A stretch of 64,000 nt of DNA from Candidatus Planktophila sp. (GCA_030649935.1 JAUSFN010000001.1:1-64000); one strand, 5' to 3'; positions 7,767 to 17,267 are shown, counted from the stretch's first letter. The notes: generated by a model not told the origin, from the letters alone. Numbers and translations: made by a program.

Positions 7767-10700
7767 GCTTGAATGCTAAATACTCACCAGAGGAGATCAT
7801 TGCCAAACTTCAGGCACATCCTAAGTTTGGCGCAACGATATCCCCAATCACTAAGTATCAATCGGCGATTATTAGTAGCGATCTTGAGCCATCCGTTGTA
7901 ATTGCTGGGGCTGGCTCAGGCAAAACGGAGACAATGAGCAATCGCGTTCTCTACTTAGTTGCTAATGGTTTTGTAAAACCCGATCAGATTTTAGGTTTAA
8001 CTTTTACACGAAAAGCTGCTGGAGAACTATCGGTACGAATACGCAAACGGATACGCCAACTTGCAACGTTGCCTGAGTTCAATCACATTACATCATCGGT
8101 AACTTCGGTGACAACTTATCACTCCTATGCAGGCAAACTTCTCAGCGAACATGCGATTAGATATGGAATCGATGCCGATGCCGAACCATTAGGCGAGGCA
8201 GCGCTTTGGCAGATTGCCTCCGATGTTGTGCGTAACTGGTCCGATGATACGTATCGAAACCAAAGCGCTGTGAGCACAGTTATTAAAGATCTATTGGGAC
8301 TTTCAAAGTTAATGCTCGAGCATCAAGTCAAAGCTGAAAATATTGCGGCAATTGGCGATGAGATTGTGCGGGAGTTGGCACCACTAACCGGTGCACGCAA
8401 TGAAGAGGTCCGAGCAGTCGAACGTGCAATGCTTCAACGGAACTCACTTTTGCCTATGGTTGATGCTTTCATGCAACGACGCAAGGCGGCAGGTGAATTC
8501 TCATTCGATGATCAAATGTCATTAGCCGCCGATATCGCAGAAAACTTTACCGATGTTGGTGTATTAGAGCGTGGAAAGTATCACGTGGTTTTACTCGATG
8601 AATATCAAGATACATCGCAATCTCAGGTGCGCATGCTCTCATCTCTATACGGTGGCGGGCATCCCGTAATGGCTGTGGGGGACCCATCGCAGGCTATTTA
8701 TACTTGGCGTGGTGCATCGGCGGGCACGATGGCATCTTTTACTAAGTATTTTTCTAAGAATCCTGATCAATGTGGAGCTGCACAATTTACACTCCCAACG
8801 ACATTTAGAAATGATGTAATGATTTTAGCTGCAGCCAATCGCATTAGTGATGAAATTAAGTTGGCGGGTGGCCAAAGCGTCGTTGAATTGGAAGCAAGAT
8901 CTAATGCTGGCAAAGGCGAAATCGCCTATGGAATCTTTGAAACTATCGATGCTGAAGCTGTGGCAGTTGCTGAATACATAAAAGAAAATTGGAGCCCAGC
9001 ACTTGGCAAAAGCACTGCAGTTTTAGTTCGAAAGCGGGCACAGATTACGGCGATTGAAAGCGCACTATGCGAACTGGGCTTACCTGTTGAAGTTATAGGC
9101 ATCGGTGGATTGATTCATGTGCCCGAAGTCGCAGATGTCGTATCGATGCTCAAAATTATTACTAACCCCGATTCAGGATCGTCATTGATGCGACATTTAA
9201 CTGGCCCACGTATTAACTTAGGTCCGCGTGATATTGCAGCACTCGGGTCATTTTCTCGCGAACGCGCAAGGGAGATGCACGCTGATTCGAAGAGTTTTAT
9301 TAAAAAAATCGCAGCTGGTAATCCCGATCAGTTGGAGGCCGATGATCAATTTGCGGGCTCGATTATCGATGCATTAGATGAGATACATAACGCGAAAAAG
9401 AATAGTTTTAGTGAAATCGGATTTCAACGTCTTGAGGTTTTTGCTGGCGATCTACGTCGATTGCGCTCTCGCGCTGGTGGGCAGATTAGCGATTTGATTA
9501 GTGAGGTTGAAAACTATTTAACTCTGGAGAGTGAGATAACTCTGCGCGATGGATCGCAAGCAGGCCGCCGGCATTTGGATCGCTTCTTAGATGAAGCGGC
9601 AAAGTTTGAACGAAGTGGCGGCACGGTAAGTGCATTTTTAGAGTGGTTAGATGTTGCCGCAGATGCCGAAGGCGGGTTGAAGGCAGGTGCCCCTGAAGTT
9701 CGCAGTGATGTAGTACAGATTTTGACTATACATATGGCAAAGGGCGCCGAATGGGACGTTGTTGCCGTACCAGGTCTGGCTGAAGGAACTTTCCCTGGAA
9801 ATAATTCAAGTGATCCCGACAACTGGTTGAAAAACGAGAAACACATTCCCTTTGCACTTCGTGGGGATGCAGAGGAGTTGCCAGTTTTTTCCTTAGATGG
9901 AGTTACGAAAAATAGTGATGCTGCAAAAGTGATAAAAGAGTTTGGTCGGCGTTGCGTTGAAAATATTAAGATGCGCGAAGAGATGCGCCTAGCCTACGTT
10001 GCAGTGACCCGCGCTAAATCGCATTTAATCTGCACAACATCGCGTTGGCGAGATGGAAGCAAGCCTGTCGAGCCAAGTGAAATTTTCTACCTCATCGCTG
10101 AGGCTGCAAGTGGACTCGGAGGTCGCATGCTCTCTGATGCGCCAGCACCCGAAGTTGGTGCTGAGAATCCAAGCATTGAAAATCCAATTACTGGGCAGTG
10201 GCCTTTTGATCCACTTGGTAATCGGCGAACCGCTTTTAACACAGCGGCTGAATTAGTCAATACAAGCCCGGCTCATACTTTGGGCGAAATCAATGACCTT
10301 GAAATTACTTCATGGATTAACGATGCCCAAGCTCTCATTACCGAAATCCAACACCGCTCACATAGTTTAATACACGTTCCGCTACCGCCAAGGCTTTCAA
10401 CATCGACACTGGTCGCACTTCATAAAGATCCACAAGAACTGGCGCTAAATATTCGTCGACCAATGCCGCGCGGTCAGGATCAATATTCGCGTCGCGGTAC
10501 TGCCTTTCACTTATGGGTAGAGCGCCAATTCACCGATGCCGACACATTATTTGGAGATGAGTATTTAGACTACTTAGATCCACTCGATGAAGATTCAAAG
10601 CTGGAGGATTTAAAGAGAGCTTGGCTATCGAGCGAGTTTGCTCATCGGACGCCAGTGCGCGTTGAGGTTCCATTTGAAACCACTATCGCTGGCGTATTGA

Positions 10701-10963
10701 TACGGGGTCGAATCGATGCCGTTTATGCAACGCCTACTGGCTTTGAGGTTGTGGATTGGAAGACTGGATCGACGATGCTCGGAGATTCGGCGGCAGTTCA
10801 GCTAGCGATGTATCGCCTAGCGTGGGCCAAACTTTCACGCACCGATGTATCTACGGTTAGTGCGGCTTTTCACTATGTACCTACTTCGGTTACCCACCGA
10901 CTCGCTGATTTATTAGATGAATCTGCATTGATTGCCCTCATCCAATCGATCGATGCACAATAA
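7763..10963 (+). CDS. adnB: AdnB-like helicase-nuclease subunit
   Basis: Partner of the preceding gene, overlapping it by four bases. It has a complete SF1A motor: GAGSGKTETM (about residue 48), DEYQDTSQ (279), GDPSQAIYTWRGAS, and the late motifs TIHMAKGAEWDVV and AYVAVTRAKSHL. The C-terminal nuclease keeps RGRIDAVYA (about 981), DWKTG (997) and QLAMYRLA, but lacks the four Fe-S cysteines of AdnA. In the mycobacterial enzyme AdnB supplies the main translocation motor; extending that to this protein is inference. It ends 12 bases before a convergent gene. Confidence 0.9.
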   Translation: MSLNAKYSPEEIIAKLQAHPKFGATISPITKYQSAIISSDLEPSVVIAGAGSGKTETMSNRVLYLVANGFVKPDQILGLTFTRKAAGELSVRIRKRIRQLATLPEFNHITSSVTSVTTYHSYAGKLLSEHAIRYGIDADAEPLGEAALWQIASDVVRNWSDDTYRNQSAVSTVIKDLLGLSKLMLEHQVKAENIAAIGDEIVRELAPLTGARNEEVRAVERAMLQRNSLLPMVDAFMQRRKAAGEFSFDDQMSLAADIAENFTDVGVLERGKYHVVLLDEYQDTSQSQVRMLSSLYGGGHPVMAVGDPSQAIYTWRGASAGTMASFTKYFSKNPDQCGAAQFTLPTTFRNDVMILAAANRISDEIKLAGGQSVVELEARSNAGKGEIAYGIFETIDAEAVAVAEYIKENWSPALGKSTAVLVRKRAQITAIESALCELGLPVEVIGIGGLIHVPEVADVVSMLKIITNPDSGSSLMRHLTGPRINLGPRDIAALGSFSRERAREMHADSKSFIKKIAAGNPDQLEADDQFAGSIIDALDEIHNAKKNSFSEIGFQRLEVFAGDLRRLRSRAGGQISDLISEVENYLTLESEITLRDGSQAGRRHLDRFLDEAAKFERSGGTVSAFLEWLDVAADAEGGLKAGAPEVRSDVVQILTIHMAKGAEWDVVAVPGLAEGTFPGNNSSDPDNWLKNEKHIPFALRGDAEELPVFSLDGVTKNSDAAKVIKEFGRRCVENIKMREEMRLAYVAVTRAKSHLICTTSRWRDGSKPVEPSEIFYLIAEAASGLGGRMLSDAPAPEVGAENPSIENPITGQWPFDPLGNRRTAFNTAAELVNTSPAHTLGEINDLEITSWINDAQALITEIQHRSHSLIHVPLPPRLSTSTLVALHKDPQELALNIRRPMPRGQDQYSRRGTAFHLWVERQFTDADTLFGDEYLDYLDPLDEDSKLEDLKRAWLSSEFAHRTPVRVEVPFETTIAGVLIRGRIDAVYATPTGFEVVDWKTGSTMLGDSAAVQLAMYRLAWAKLSRTDVSTVSAAFHYVPTSVTHRLADLLDESALIALIQSIDAQ

Positions 10964-10975
10964 CAATCGGTGAAT

Positions 10976-11785
10976 CTAGTGAACGTCAACCTCTATCTGT
11001 AGTGGCAAATGATCACTCATTCCCGAGTGCGGATATTGAATGTGTCGTACATCGGATGGTTTTAATGTTTGAGAGAGAAAGTAATCAATCTGAACTTTTG
11101 GATACCAACTTGGAAAAGTACGTTGTGATGCAAGTGAGCGCCATTTAAATCCTCGGACAAAGATTGCAAATGGAATATTTAGATCGCCCATAATAATAAT
11201 CTTGGATTTGTCGGTGACACCTAAAGTATTGGCCCAGTGCTTAATCTTCATTAATTGAAAAAAATTAAAGAAAGGAACAAACGAGAGATGAGCATTAATT
11301 ACTAACCAGCCATTATCTAAAACTGCACCGAGTGCACTGCGTGGATGATCACGGACGTAAAAGCGCTTCATCTTTCCATCAACTGGAAATGTCATCGGCA
11401 CACCAATTGGTGAGCCTTTTAAATCTAATCGGTGCCATGACATCACTGGAACTTTAGAAACTATTCCGATTCCATAACCAGGCAATGCGCCTTCGCTCTT
11501 TTCTGTAGCAACTTTCTCATCACCCTCATTAGGGTTGCGCCAATCTTCATCGGGTGAACCCATGAGCGATGGCGCAAATGCCCAGTGCGCGGCATTCATC
11601 ATCGTGGCAATATCGCCCACTTGATTGTGGTTTCCAGAGCGCGACAAAAAGTAGTCGACCTCTTGTAGCCCAATCACATCGCTTTTTAAGCGGTCGATTT
11701 GGGCGCTTAATAAAGCTGCGTTGTCTGCCTCTTCATCTGGAGGCATCGCCAGTCCATGAAGCAGATTCCACGAAGTTATGCGCAT
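10976..11785 (-). CDS. Endonuclease/exonuclease/phosphatase (EEP) family protein
   Basis: The 269-residue protein shows the ordered EEP motifs: ITSWNLLHG near the start, GLQEVDYF (the metal-binding glutamate), NAHLSF, IMGDLNIP and the terminal SDHLPL catalytic dyad. Such enzymes cleave phosphodiester bonds in DNA, RNA, lipid or small-molecule substrates. No signal peptide is visible, so it is probably cytoplasmic. It is transcribed divergently from nudC with only 28 bases between starts, and converges on adnB. Its position inside the repair cluster hints at nucleic-acid processing, but the substrate is not shown by the sequence. Confidence 0.85.
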   Translation of the reverse strand: MRITSWNLLHGLAMPPDEEADNAALLSAQIDRLKSDVIGLQEVDYFLSRSGNHNQVGDIATMMNAAHWAFAPSLMGSPDEDWRNPNEGDEKVATEKSEGALPGYGIGIVSKVPVMSWHRLDLKGSPIGVPMTFPVDGKMKRFYVRDHPRSALGAVLDNGWLVINAHLSFVPFFNFFQLMKIKHWANTLGVTDKSKIIIMGDLNIPFAIFVRGFKWRSLASQRTFPSWYPKVQIDYFLSQTLKPSDVRHIQYPHSGMSDHLPLQIEVDVH

Positions 11786-11813
11786 GGGGCGATGCTAGTA
11801 GTCTGACTCCTCC

Positions 11814-12764
11814 ATGAGCGCACGTAACCAATCACTCTCACCCATCGATCGCTCGAGCGAACTGCGTATCGATTCGGCTCAATTAGCCCTGCTCTGGCAA
11901 TCTGCACAGATTCTGCCTCTGATTGAAGGTCATATTGGCGCTGATGAGGAGCAACTCAGATTTCTAACTGCCGAAAGTGTGGAAACCCTATTGGTCTCTT
12001 TTGAAATTGGCGAACGATATTTCTTAGGTTTGGCTCGCGATGGCGGTCAAGCGTTTTTTGCATGGCGCACATCCTGGATCAATGAGCCAGTTAATGAGGA
12101 CATTAAATTTGAGGGCTTTAAAACTTTGCGTGAAGTCGGCGGAAGTTTGAGCGAGGTAGATTTAACTTTGGCAATGCATGCAGTGGGTTTAGGAAATTGG
12201 CATGCAAAGCATCCTCGATGTTCGCAGTGCGGGGCTGAAACGATAAGTGATTTAGGTGGAAGTGTGAGGGTTTGTTCAGTCGATTCGTCGCAACATTATC
12301 CACGGACTGACCCAGCGGTTATTGTCCTGGTTAAAGATGCCGCAGATCGAATCTTGCTCGGACATCAAAGCATTTGGCCTGAAAAACGTTTTTCAACTTT
12401 TGCCGGCTTTGTTGAACCTGGCGAATCTTTTGAAGAGTGTGTATCACGTGAAGTCTTTGAAGAGGCCGGTGTTTACTGCAACGATATTAATTATTTAGCA
12501 TCTCAAGCGTGGCCATTTCCGGCTTCAATCATGATCGCATTTGAAGCAATTACCGATCATCCAGATACCGCCAAGGCCGATGGAGTTGAAATTACCGAGA
12601 TAGCTTGGTTTAGTCGAAATGAAATGAAAAGCGCTATCGCATCTGGTGCATTGCTTCTACCGCCAACAATTTCAGTTGCGCGTAAGATGATTACGGGTTG
12701 GTACACCGCCGCTCCTGGCTATGAAGTTGCGGACTTAAAAAGCACCGAGGCGTGGAGACCGTGA
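11814..12764 (+). CDS. nudC: NAD+ diphosphatase NudC (Nudix)
   Basis: NudC hydrolyses NAD(H) to NMN(H) and AMP and can remove NAD caps from RNA. The Nudix box is complete, GFVEPGESFEECVSREVFEEAGV (about residues 200-222), preceded by a zinc ribbon (CSQCG with a later C) and followed by SQAWPFPASIM, which carries the NudC-specific SQPWPFPxS element. The 316-residue length is normal for actinobacterial NudC. Its TGA overlaps the uvrD2 GTG (GTGA). The placement between adnB and uvrD2 is the same as in mycobacteria. Confidence 0.93.
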   Translation: MSARNQSLSPIDRSSELRIDSAQLALLWQSAQILPLIEGHIGADEEQLRFLTAESVETLLVSFEIGERYFLGLARDGGQAFFAWRTSWINEPVNEDIKFEGFKTLREVGGSLSEVDLTLAMHAVGLGNWHAKHPRCSQCGAETISDLGGSVRVCSVDSSQHYPRTDPAVIVLVKDAADRILLGHQSIWPEKRFSTFAGFVEPGESFEECVSREVFEEAGVYCNDINYLASQAWPFPASIMIAFEAITDHPDTAKADGVEITEIAWFSRNEMKSAIASGALLLPPTISVARKMITGWYTAAPGYEVADLKSTEAWRP

Positions 12765-14434
12765 GCAACGATCTTCGTGCCGAAGAGATTCTTGAAGCTC
12801 TAGATAACGAGCAGCGCGCCGTTGCTCTGGCATCAAGCGGACCTGTATGTGTAATCGCGGGGGCGGGAACTGGCAAAACACGGGCGATTACACATCGCAT
12901 TGCCTACGCCGCAGCTATAGGAGTAATGGATCCACATAAGGTTTTAGCCCTGACATTTACCGCACGTGCAGCCGGCGAAATGCGTATGCGCCTTCGTTCA
13001 CTAGGCGTTCCGGCGGTGGCCGCCCGCACTATTCATGCAGCAGCCTTAAAACAGGTTACTTTTTTTTGGCCGCAAGTCTTTGGTGGTCGTACCCCGGACT
13101 TGATTACAACTAAAACAAGTTTTATCACCGAGGCGATTAAGCGAGCTGAATTAACAAGCGAACTTTCCATTACTTCGCGCGATTTAATCCGCGATATCGC
13201 ATCGGAAATCGAGTGGGCCAAGGTTTCACAAGTTGCACCTGCTGATTATTTATCTGAACTTGGTAAACGCCCAGTAAGGCCACGTATTAACGCCGAACAA
13301 GTAGCAAAGGTTTATACGGCGTATGAATCGGTTAAGCAGCAAGAGCGCGCAATGGATTTTGAAGATGTGCTGCTGTTAACAACTGCGATGATAGAACAAG
13401 AGCGCGAAGTTCGCGAACGCATTCAAGATCAATACCGTTTCTTTACAGTAGATGAGTATCAGGATATTTCTCCACTTCAGCAACGACTCATTAATGCATG
13501 GCTTGGTCCGCGCCAAGAAATCTGTGTCGTTGGCGATCCTGCACAGACTATTTACTCTTTTGCCGGTGCAACCCCGGTTTTTCTCAACTCATTCACTAAT
13601 CGTTTTCCTGAGGCTGAAGTTGTGCGCTTAACTACTGGCTATCGCTCAACGCCTGAAATCACTTTCATGGCCAATAGCATTTTGCGCAAATCACAAATGG
13701 GCCAAGAGTTAGTGGCACTCAATGACCACGGAGAAAAACCTTCGGTGGATGCTTTCAAAGATGATAGTTCTGAAATCGCAGGTATTGTTGACTGGATTAA
13801 AGGGTTATTGAGCCAAGGAACACCAGCGCAAGAGATTGCAGTGCTTGCTCGAACTAATAGCCAACTCAATTCCATCGAGCGCGCAATGAATACTGCAAAG
13901 CTGCCGTATCAAATTAGAAACAGTGAGAGATTTTTTGACCGTTCAGACGTGCGAGAGTTCTTAAAGTTAGTGCGAAACGCCTCCGTGATACCAACCCAAG
14001 GTGTTTCCTGGTTAGACGAGCTACGCACATTGGCACAGCCTTTCTTAACTGGTGCTCACATCGATGGAATCGCAGCCCTGCTGCATCTAGCACGTGAATT
14101 AGATGGCGATAATGGTTTTACTCCAAAAAATCTTCGCACATATTTGCGTGAACTCGAAGATCGCGTTCAACAAAATAATCCACCAACAATGCCGGTAACT
14201 ACCCTTGCAACCCTGCACGCAGCAAAAGGTCTTGAATGGGAGCGAGTATTTTTGATGGGGGTTAGTGAAGGCTTATTACCCCTCGAAAACTCATCGACCA
14301 CTAATGATCAGGCTTCTATCGATGAGGAGCGGCGCCTGTTTTACGTGGGAATCACGCGTGCCAAGGTCGATTTACACCTGAGCTATAGCGGAAAGCCTTC
14401 GCGTTTTCTTATTGAGGCAGGGCTTATCTCCTAG
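12761..14434 (+). CDS. uvrD2: UvrD2-type superfamily 1A DNA helicase, C-terminally short
   Basis: An ATP-dependent 3'-5' helicase with GAGTGKTRAI (about residue 33), DEYQDISPLQ (229), GDPAQTIYSFAGA, TGYRSTPEI, TLHAAKGLEWERVF and YVGITRAKVDL. The protein stops about ten residues after motif VI. Mycobacterial UvrD2 is longer, with a tetracysteine region and an HRDC domain; both are absent here. I use the GTG at 12761, which overlaps the nudC stop, rather than the GTG at 12752. Synteny adnA-adnB-nudC-uvrD2-whiB7 supports the name. Confidence 0.88.
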   Translation: MSNDLRAEEILEALDNEQRAVALASSGPVCVIAGAGTGKTRAITHRIAYAAAIGVMDPHKVLALTFTARAAGEMRMRLRSLGVPAVAARTIHAAALKQVTFFWPQVFGGRTPDLITTKTSFITEAIKRAELTSELSITSRDLIRDIASEIEWAKVSQVAPADYLSELGKRPVRPRINAEQVAKVYTAYESVKQQERAMDFEDVLLLTTAMIEQEREVRERIQDQYRFFTVDEYQDISPLQQRLINAWLGPRQEICVVGDPAQTIYSFAGATPVFLNSFTNRFPEAEVVRLTTGYRSTPEITFMANSILRKSQMGQELVALNDHGEKPSVDAFKDDSSEIAGIVDWIKGLLSQGTPAQEIAVLARTNSQLNSIERAMNTAKLPYQIRNSERFFDRSDVREFLKLVRNASVIPTQGVSWLDELRTLAQPFLTGAHIDGIAALLHLARELDGDNGFTPKNLRTYLRELEDRVQQNNPPTMPVTTLATLHAAKGLEWERVFLMGVSEGLLPLENSSTTNDQASIDEERRLFYVGITRAKVDLHLSYSGKPSRFLIEAGLIS

Positions 14435-14470
14435 CTTTTTTGGCAGATTTCGGAGAATTCGCGAAATCGG

Positions 14471-14510
14471 TTTAATTAAGTTGCGAATTCATCGACGCAT
14501 GCTTTACTCT
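14471..14510 (+). promoter_or_regulatory. Probable whiB7 promoter with AT-rich WhiB7 site
   Basis: The AT-rich TTTAATTAA (14471-14479) directly precedes a -35-like TTGCGA (14481-14486), with TACTCT (14505-14510) 18 bases further on as a TAnnnT-type -10. WhiB7 in mycobacteria activates promoters that carry an AT-rich stretch just upstream of the -35, including its own. Transcription from here would give a leader of roughly 400 bases before whiB7. Confidence 0.5.
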
Positions 14511-14565
14511 TGCTACTCCTACATTTCTTGGCGAAATGAGGGTGGATGGAAAGGGAGAAACGAAT

Positions 14566-14724
14566 ATGTCTAACGCATCATTCGTAACAGCAAGCGCTTC
14601 GCGTTCTGCTGCACTCACTTCTGTCCACACAACCAATAATCGCGGCTCTTGGCATACCTCAAAGCCTGCATTTTACGCAGCGTTTTATGCCGGATACGAA
14701 GCCACTTGGGGTTCTACTCGATAA
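14566..14724 (+). CDS. Leader peptide (uORF) of whiB7, 52 residues
   Basis: A short frame with a strong AAGGGAG ribosome site 9-10 bases before its ATG. The peptide MSNASFVTASASRS...GYEATWGSTR has no known domain and no membrane segment. It is rich in Ser, Ala and Thr, with a cluster of aromatic residues (FYAAFYAGYEATW) near its end. Twenty-two bases after its stop is an intrinsic terminator, and whiB7 follows. In mycobacteria whiB7 is controlled by exactly such an upstream ORF plus attenuator, so I interpret this as a regulatory leader peptide. The ORF track start at 14536 lacks the good ribosome site. Confidence 0.65.
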   Translation: MSNASFVTASASRSAALTSVHTTNNRGSWHTSKPAFYAAFYAGYEATWGSTR

Positions 14725-14746
14725 CATCGAAAAAGAACTAGAAGCC

Positions 14747-14783
14747 AAGGGCCTCGAATCCACACAGGATTCGGGCCCTTTTT
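14747..14783 (+). terminator. Intrinsic terminator/attenuator in the whiB7 leader
   Basis: AAGGGCCTCGAATCC, loop ACACA, GGATTCGGGCCCTT then T-rich tract. The stem has 14 pairs with one bulged T. The left arm can alternatively pair with GGATACGAAGCC at 14692-14703, inside the last codons of the uORF (10 of 12 positions), which would prevent the terminator from forming. Confidence 0.85.
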
Positions 14784-14873
14784 CATTACCCGAATACATC
14801 TAACTAAAAACAATCAAGAACTAACTAGGAAGAACCGGAGCACTACCTAACAGTAAAACGTTAGCCAACAGAG

Positions 14874-14904
14874 AGACCAGAAACTACAAAAGACCAGAAA
14901 CTAC
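14874..14904 (+). repeat. Direct repeat AGACCAGAAACTAC x2 in the whiB7 leader
   Basis: AGACCAGAAACTAC occurs at 14874-14887 and 14891-14904, a 17-base period, between the attenuator and the whiB7 ribosome site. It may be a slippage product; no function is evident. Confidence 0.8.
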
Positions 14905-14925
14905 GAGAGAGAAGAGGTGAGGACG

Positions 14926-15351
14926 ATGAGCGTTCTCTTCAGCGAACTATTAGTACCAGGCTGGGCAGAGGAGAAGATCGGTTTGGATGCCGTAACCGGC
15001 ACTCATAACGATGGCTCATCATTTAATTTGCCCTGCCACACTGCAGATCCTGAGATGTACTTCTCCGAAGATGAGTTAGCTGTTGCAGAGGCTAAGTCGC
15101 TCTGTGGTGGGTGTCCCGTGCGCACTCAGTGTTTAGAGGGTGCGCTATCGCGCAAAGAGCCAGCTGGTGTATGGGGTGGAGAGTTATTTGGAGATGGTCG
15201 TGTTATTGCACGCAAACGCAAAGCAGGTCGCCCAACAGCGATCGAAGTTGCAGCGCGCGATGTAAACGCACCAATAACAAGTATTACTACTTCGTTAGAG
15301 ATCTCTTCTCCTGTTTCTAGCCAAGCGATAAGCGAAGAGAGTGCGGCTTAA
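14926..15351 (+). CDS. whiB7: WhiB-family Fe-S transcription factor, WhiB7 type
   Basis: WhiB7 is the redox-sensitive activator of intrinsic antibiotic resistance in actinobacteria and works with the primary sigma factor. The four cluster cysteines are present: PCHTADPEMYF and SLCGGCPVRTQC (CxxCx5C). They are followed by the GVWGGELF turn and a basic RKRKAGRPTA segment that matches the AT-hook typical of WhiB7. A tail of about 40 Ser/Thr-rich residues extends beyond it. I choose the ATG at 14926, three codons inside the longest frame, with AGGTGAGG just upstream. Position after uvrD2 and behind an attenuated leader supports the WhiB7 assignment over other WhiB paralogues. Confidence 0.87.
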   Translation: MSVLFSELLVPGWAEEKIGLDAVTGTHNDGSSFNLPCHTADPEMYFSEDELAVAEAKSLCGGCPVRTQCLEGALSRKEPAGVWGGELFGDGRVIARKRKAGRPTAIEVAARDVNAPITSITTSLEISSPVSSQAISEESAA

Positions 15352-15452
15352 TTTGGCGTCATCGTGCGTTACTAACGGAGAATTTCATATAGTCCAGCGC
15401 TAATATGTCCCTAGTTTCTCCGTGAGGTCAACAACAAAATCGGGGGTTGCCC

Positions 15453-17267
15453 ATGCAGGAGTTCACAGATTTTCTAGCTAAGCAACCACCTTTCGACGCC
15501 CTGCCCACAGATGACATCGAGCGCTTAGCGAGCAAAGTTGAAGTCGAATACTTCGGCCTTGGAACGGTTATTGTCACCGCCGGATCAGAGCCTCTAGATC
15601 ATATTTATATGGTTAGAACAGGATCGGTAGAGGTATTAGATCGCGGAAATCTTGTAGATCTACTTGGACCGGGCGATGCTTTCGGACATATTTCTCTCTT
15701 GACTGGCTTACCACCACAGTTTTCTGTTCGTGCCGCCGAGGATACATTGTGTTATCGCCTACCAGATCCACGTTCAATCGTTCAAGATGCTTCTGCTTTA
15801 GCGTTTAATCATTTTGGCACTTTGGTAACTCGTCATCGCCTCACGGCCAGTGCTCTTATGTCAGATGCCCAATCAAATGTGGTTCGTTACATGCGCACGA
15901 TTATTTGGTGTGATGCTTCAGCATCCGTGCGTGAAGTTGCCAAAGATATTACTGATTCCGACCAATCGTGTGCGTTGATTCGTTCCGGAGATGAATTAGG
16001 TCTGGTAACAGATCGCGACTTTCGTAGTCGTGTAGGAGTTGGCGAGGTGAGTATTGATGCGCCAGTGCGCGCGATTATGAGTACGCCGATAATAACGGTG
16101 CCAAAAACCACCACGCTCGCTGCAGCATTTTTACTCATGGTTGAAGCAGGCGTGCATCACCTGGTAGTAATTGATGAGTACGAGAAACCGATTGGCATTG
16201 TGCGGGCGATGGACTTAGCCTCCGTTGAGCTTCGGAATCCCCTATTAATTCGCGGGGCAATCGAATCTGCTCATAACATCGAAGAACTTTCTAGCGCATC
16301 TCGTCTTTTATTGCCATCATTAGTTGAATTGCATGACTCGGGGATTCCTGCGCTACATGTTGGCGGGTTAATGTCCGCCATCGTCGGAGCAATTCTCGTT
16401 CGACTTCTCAAACTCTCTGACTCAATCGAATCTCCAGTAGCCCACTCTTGGCTCATGCTTGGATCAATGGCACGCGGAGAGCCGTTACCAATTTCTGATG
16501 TCGACACGGCAATTGTTTGGGCCGATCTTGCTGATTCAATTGACCCGGCAGAGGAGATTCAAAGAAATGCCAAGCAGATTCTTGATCAGATGGAGCTATG
16601 CGGGCTCCACCGCTGCCCCAATGGAGCCAATGCAGATAATCTACTTTTTACCCGTTCTAAATCCTCTTGGATTGAAGTATCAAGCGGTTGGTTAACCGAC
16701 CCGACAAGAGCCGGGGCGCTACTTTTGTCATCCATAGCAGCAGATAGCCAACCGCTCACACAATTGGCATTAGGTCGCACAATTACCGACACGATTCGGG
16801 CCACAACGCGCAGCAATGAATTTTTAGGAGCGTTGCTGCGTTTTACCTTGGCGAAGAAACCGCCGATTGGGTTTGTCCGCGGATTTGTTGTAGATCAATC
16901 GGGGGAACATCGCGGCGATTTAGATTTGAAGGCGGGTGGATTAACTCCGATCTGTGCGCTTGCTCGTTGGCTTGCCATTGCACAAGGTGACGTTCGAGGT
17001 AGCACTATTGATCGATTGAAGCGAGCGGCTTCGGCCGGATTATTGAGAGATGAAGAGGCCGACATTCTTATAAATGCATTTAAAGATATTTATCAATTGG
17101 TCTTTGAGGCCGAAATTGCTGCAATTCGTGGAGGGAGAGAAGGCTCAAGTTGGATATCTCCTCAAAATCTTGATTCACTTACGCGTCGACATCTGCGTGA
17201 ATCTTTTCGAGCCGTATCGGCTATCCAAACTCGCTTTCACAATGAGTGGGAAACGAGGTTAGGTTGA
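15453..17267 (+). CDS. Cyclic-nucleotide-binding, CBS and DUF294 nucleotidyltransferase protein
   Basis: Domains in order: a cNMP-binding-like domain (residues 1-125; GLGTVIVTAGSEPLDHIYMVRTGSVEV and GDAFGHISLLTGLP), a CBS pair (about 150-270), and a DUF294 GlnD-like nucleotidyltransferase with GSMARGEPLPISDVDTAIVW (about 340), keeping G-S-x2-R and D-x-D, plus its helical C-terminal domain. Such proteins are thought to sense nucleotides and modify an unknown partner. The ATG at 15453, right after GGGGG, is preferred over the TTG at 15447. Its stop overlaps the next gene (TTGA); DUF294 proteins commonly sit beside a DnaQ-like exonuclease, as here. Confidence 0.87.
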   Translation: MQEFTDFLAKQPPFDALPTDDIERLASKVEVEYFGLGTVIVTAGSEPLDHIYMVRTGSVEVLDRGNLVDLLGPGDAFGHISLLTGLPPQFSVRAAEDTLCYRLPDPRSIVQDASALAFNHFGTLVTRHRLTASALMSDAQSNVVRYMRTIIWCDASASVREVAKDITDSDQSCALIRSGDELGLVTDRDFRSRVGVGEVSIDAPVRAIMSTPIITVPKTTTLAAAFLLMVEAGVHHLVVIDEYEKPIGIVRAMDLASVELRNPLLIRGAIESAHNIEELSSASRLLLPSLVELHDSGIPALHVGGLMSAIVGAILVRLLKLSDSIESPVAHSWLMLGSMARGEPLPISDVDTAIVWADLADSIDPAEEIQRNAKQILDQMELCGLHRCPNGANADNLLFTRSKSSWIEVSSGWLTDPTRAGALLLSSIAADSQPLTQLALGRTITDTIRATTRSNEFLGALLRFTLAKKPPIGFVRGFVVDQSGEHRGDLDLKAGGLTPICALARWLAIAQGDVRGSTIDRLKRAASAGLLRDEEADILINAFKDIYQLVFEAEIAAIRGGREGSSWISPQNLDSLTRRHLRESFRAVSAIQTRFHNEWETRLG

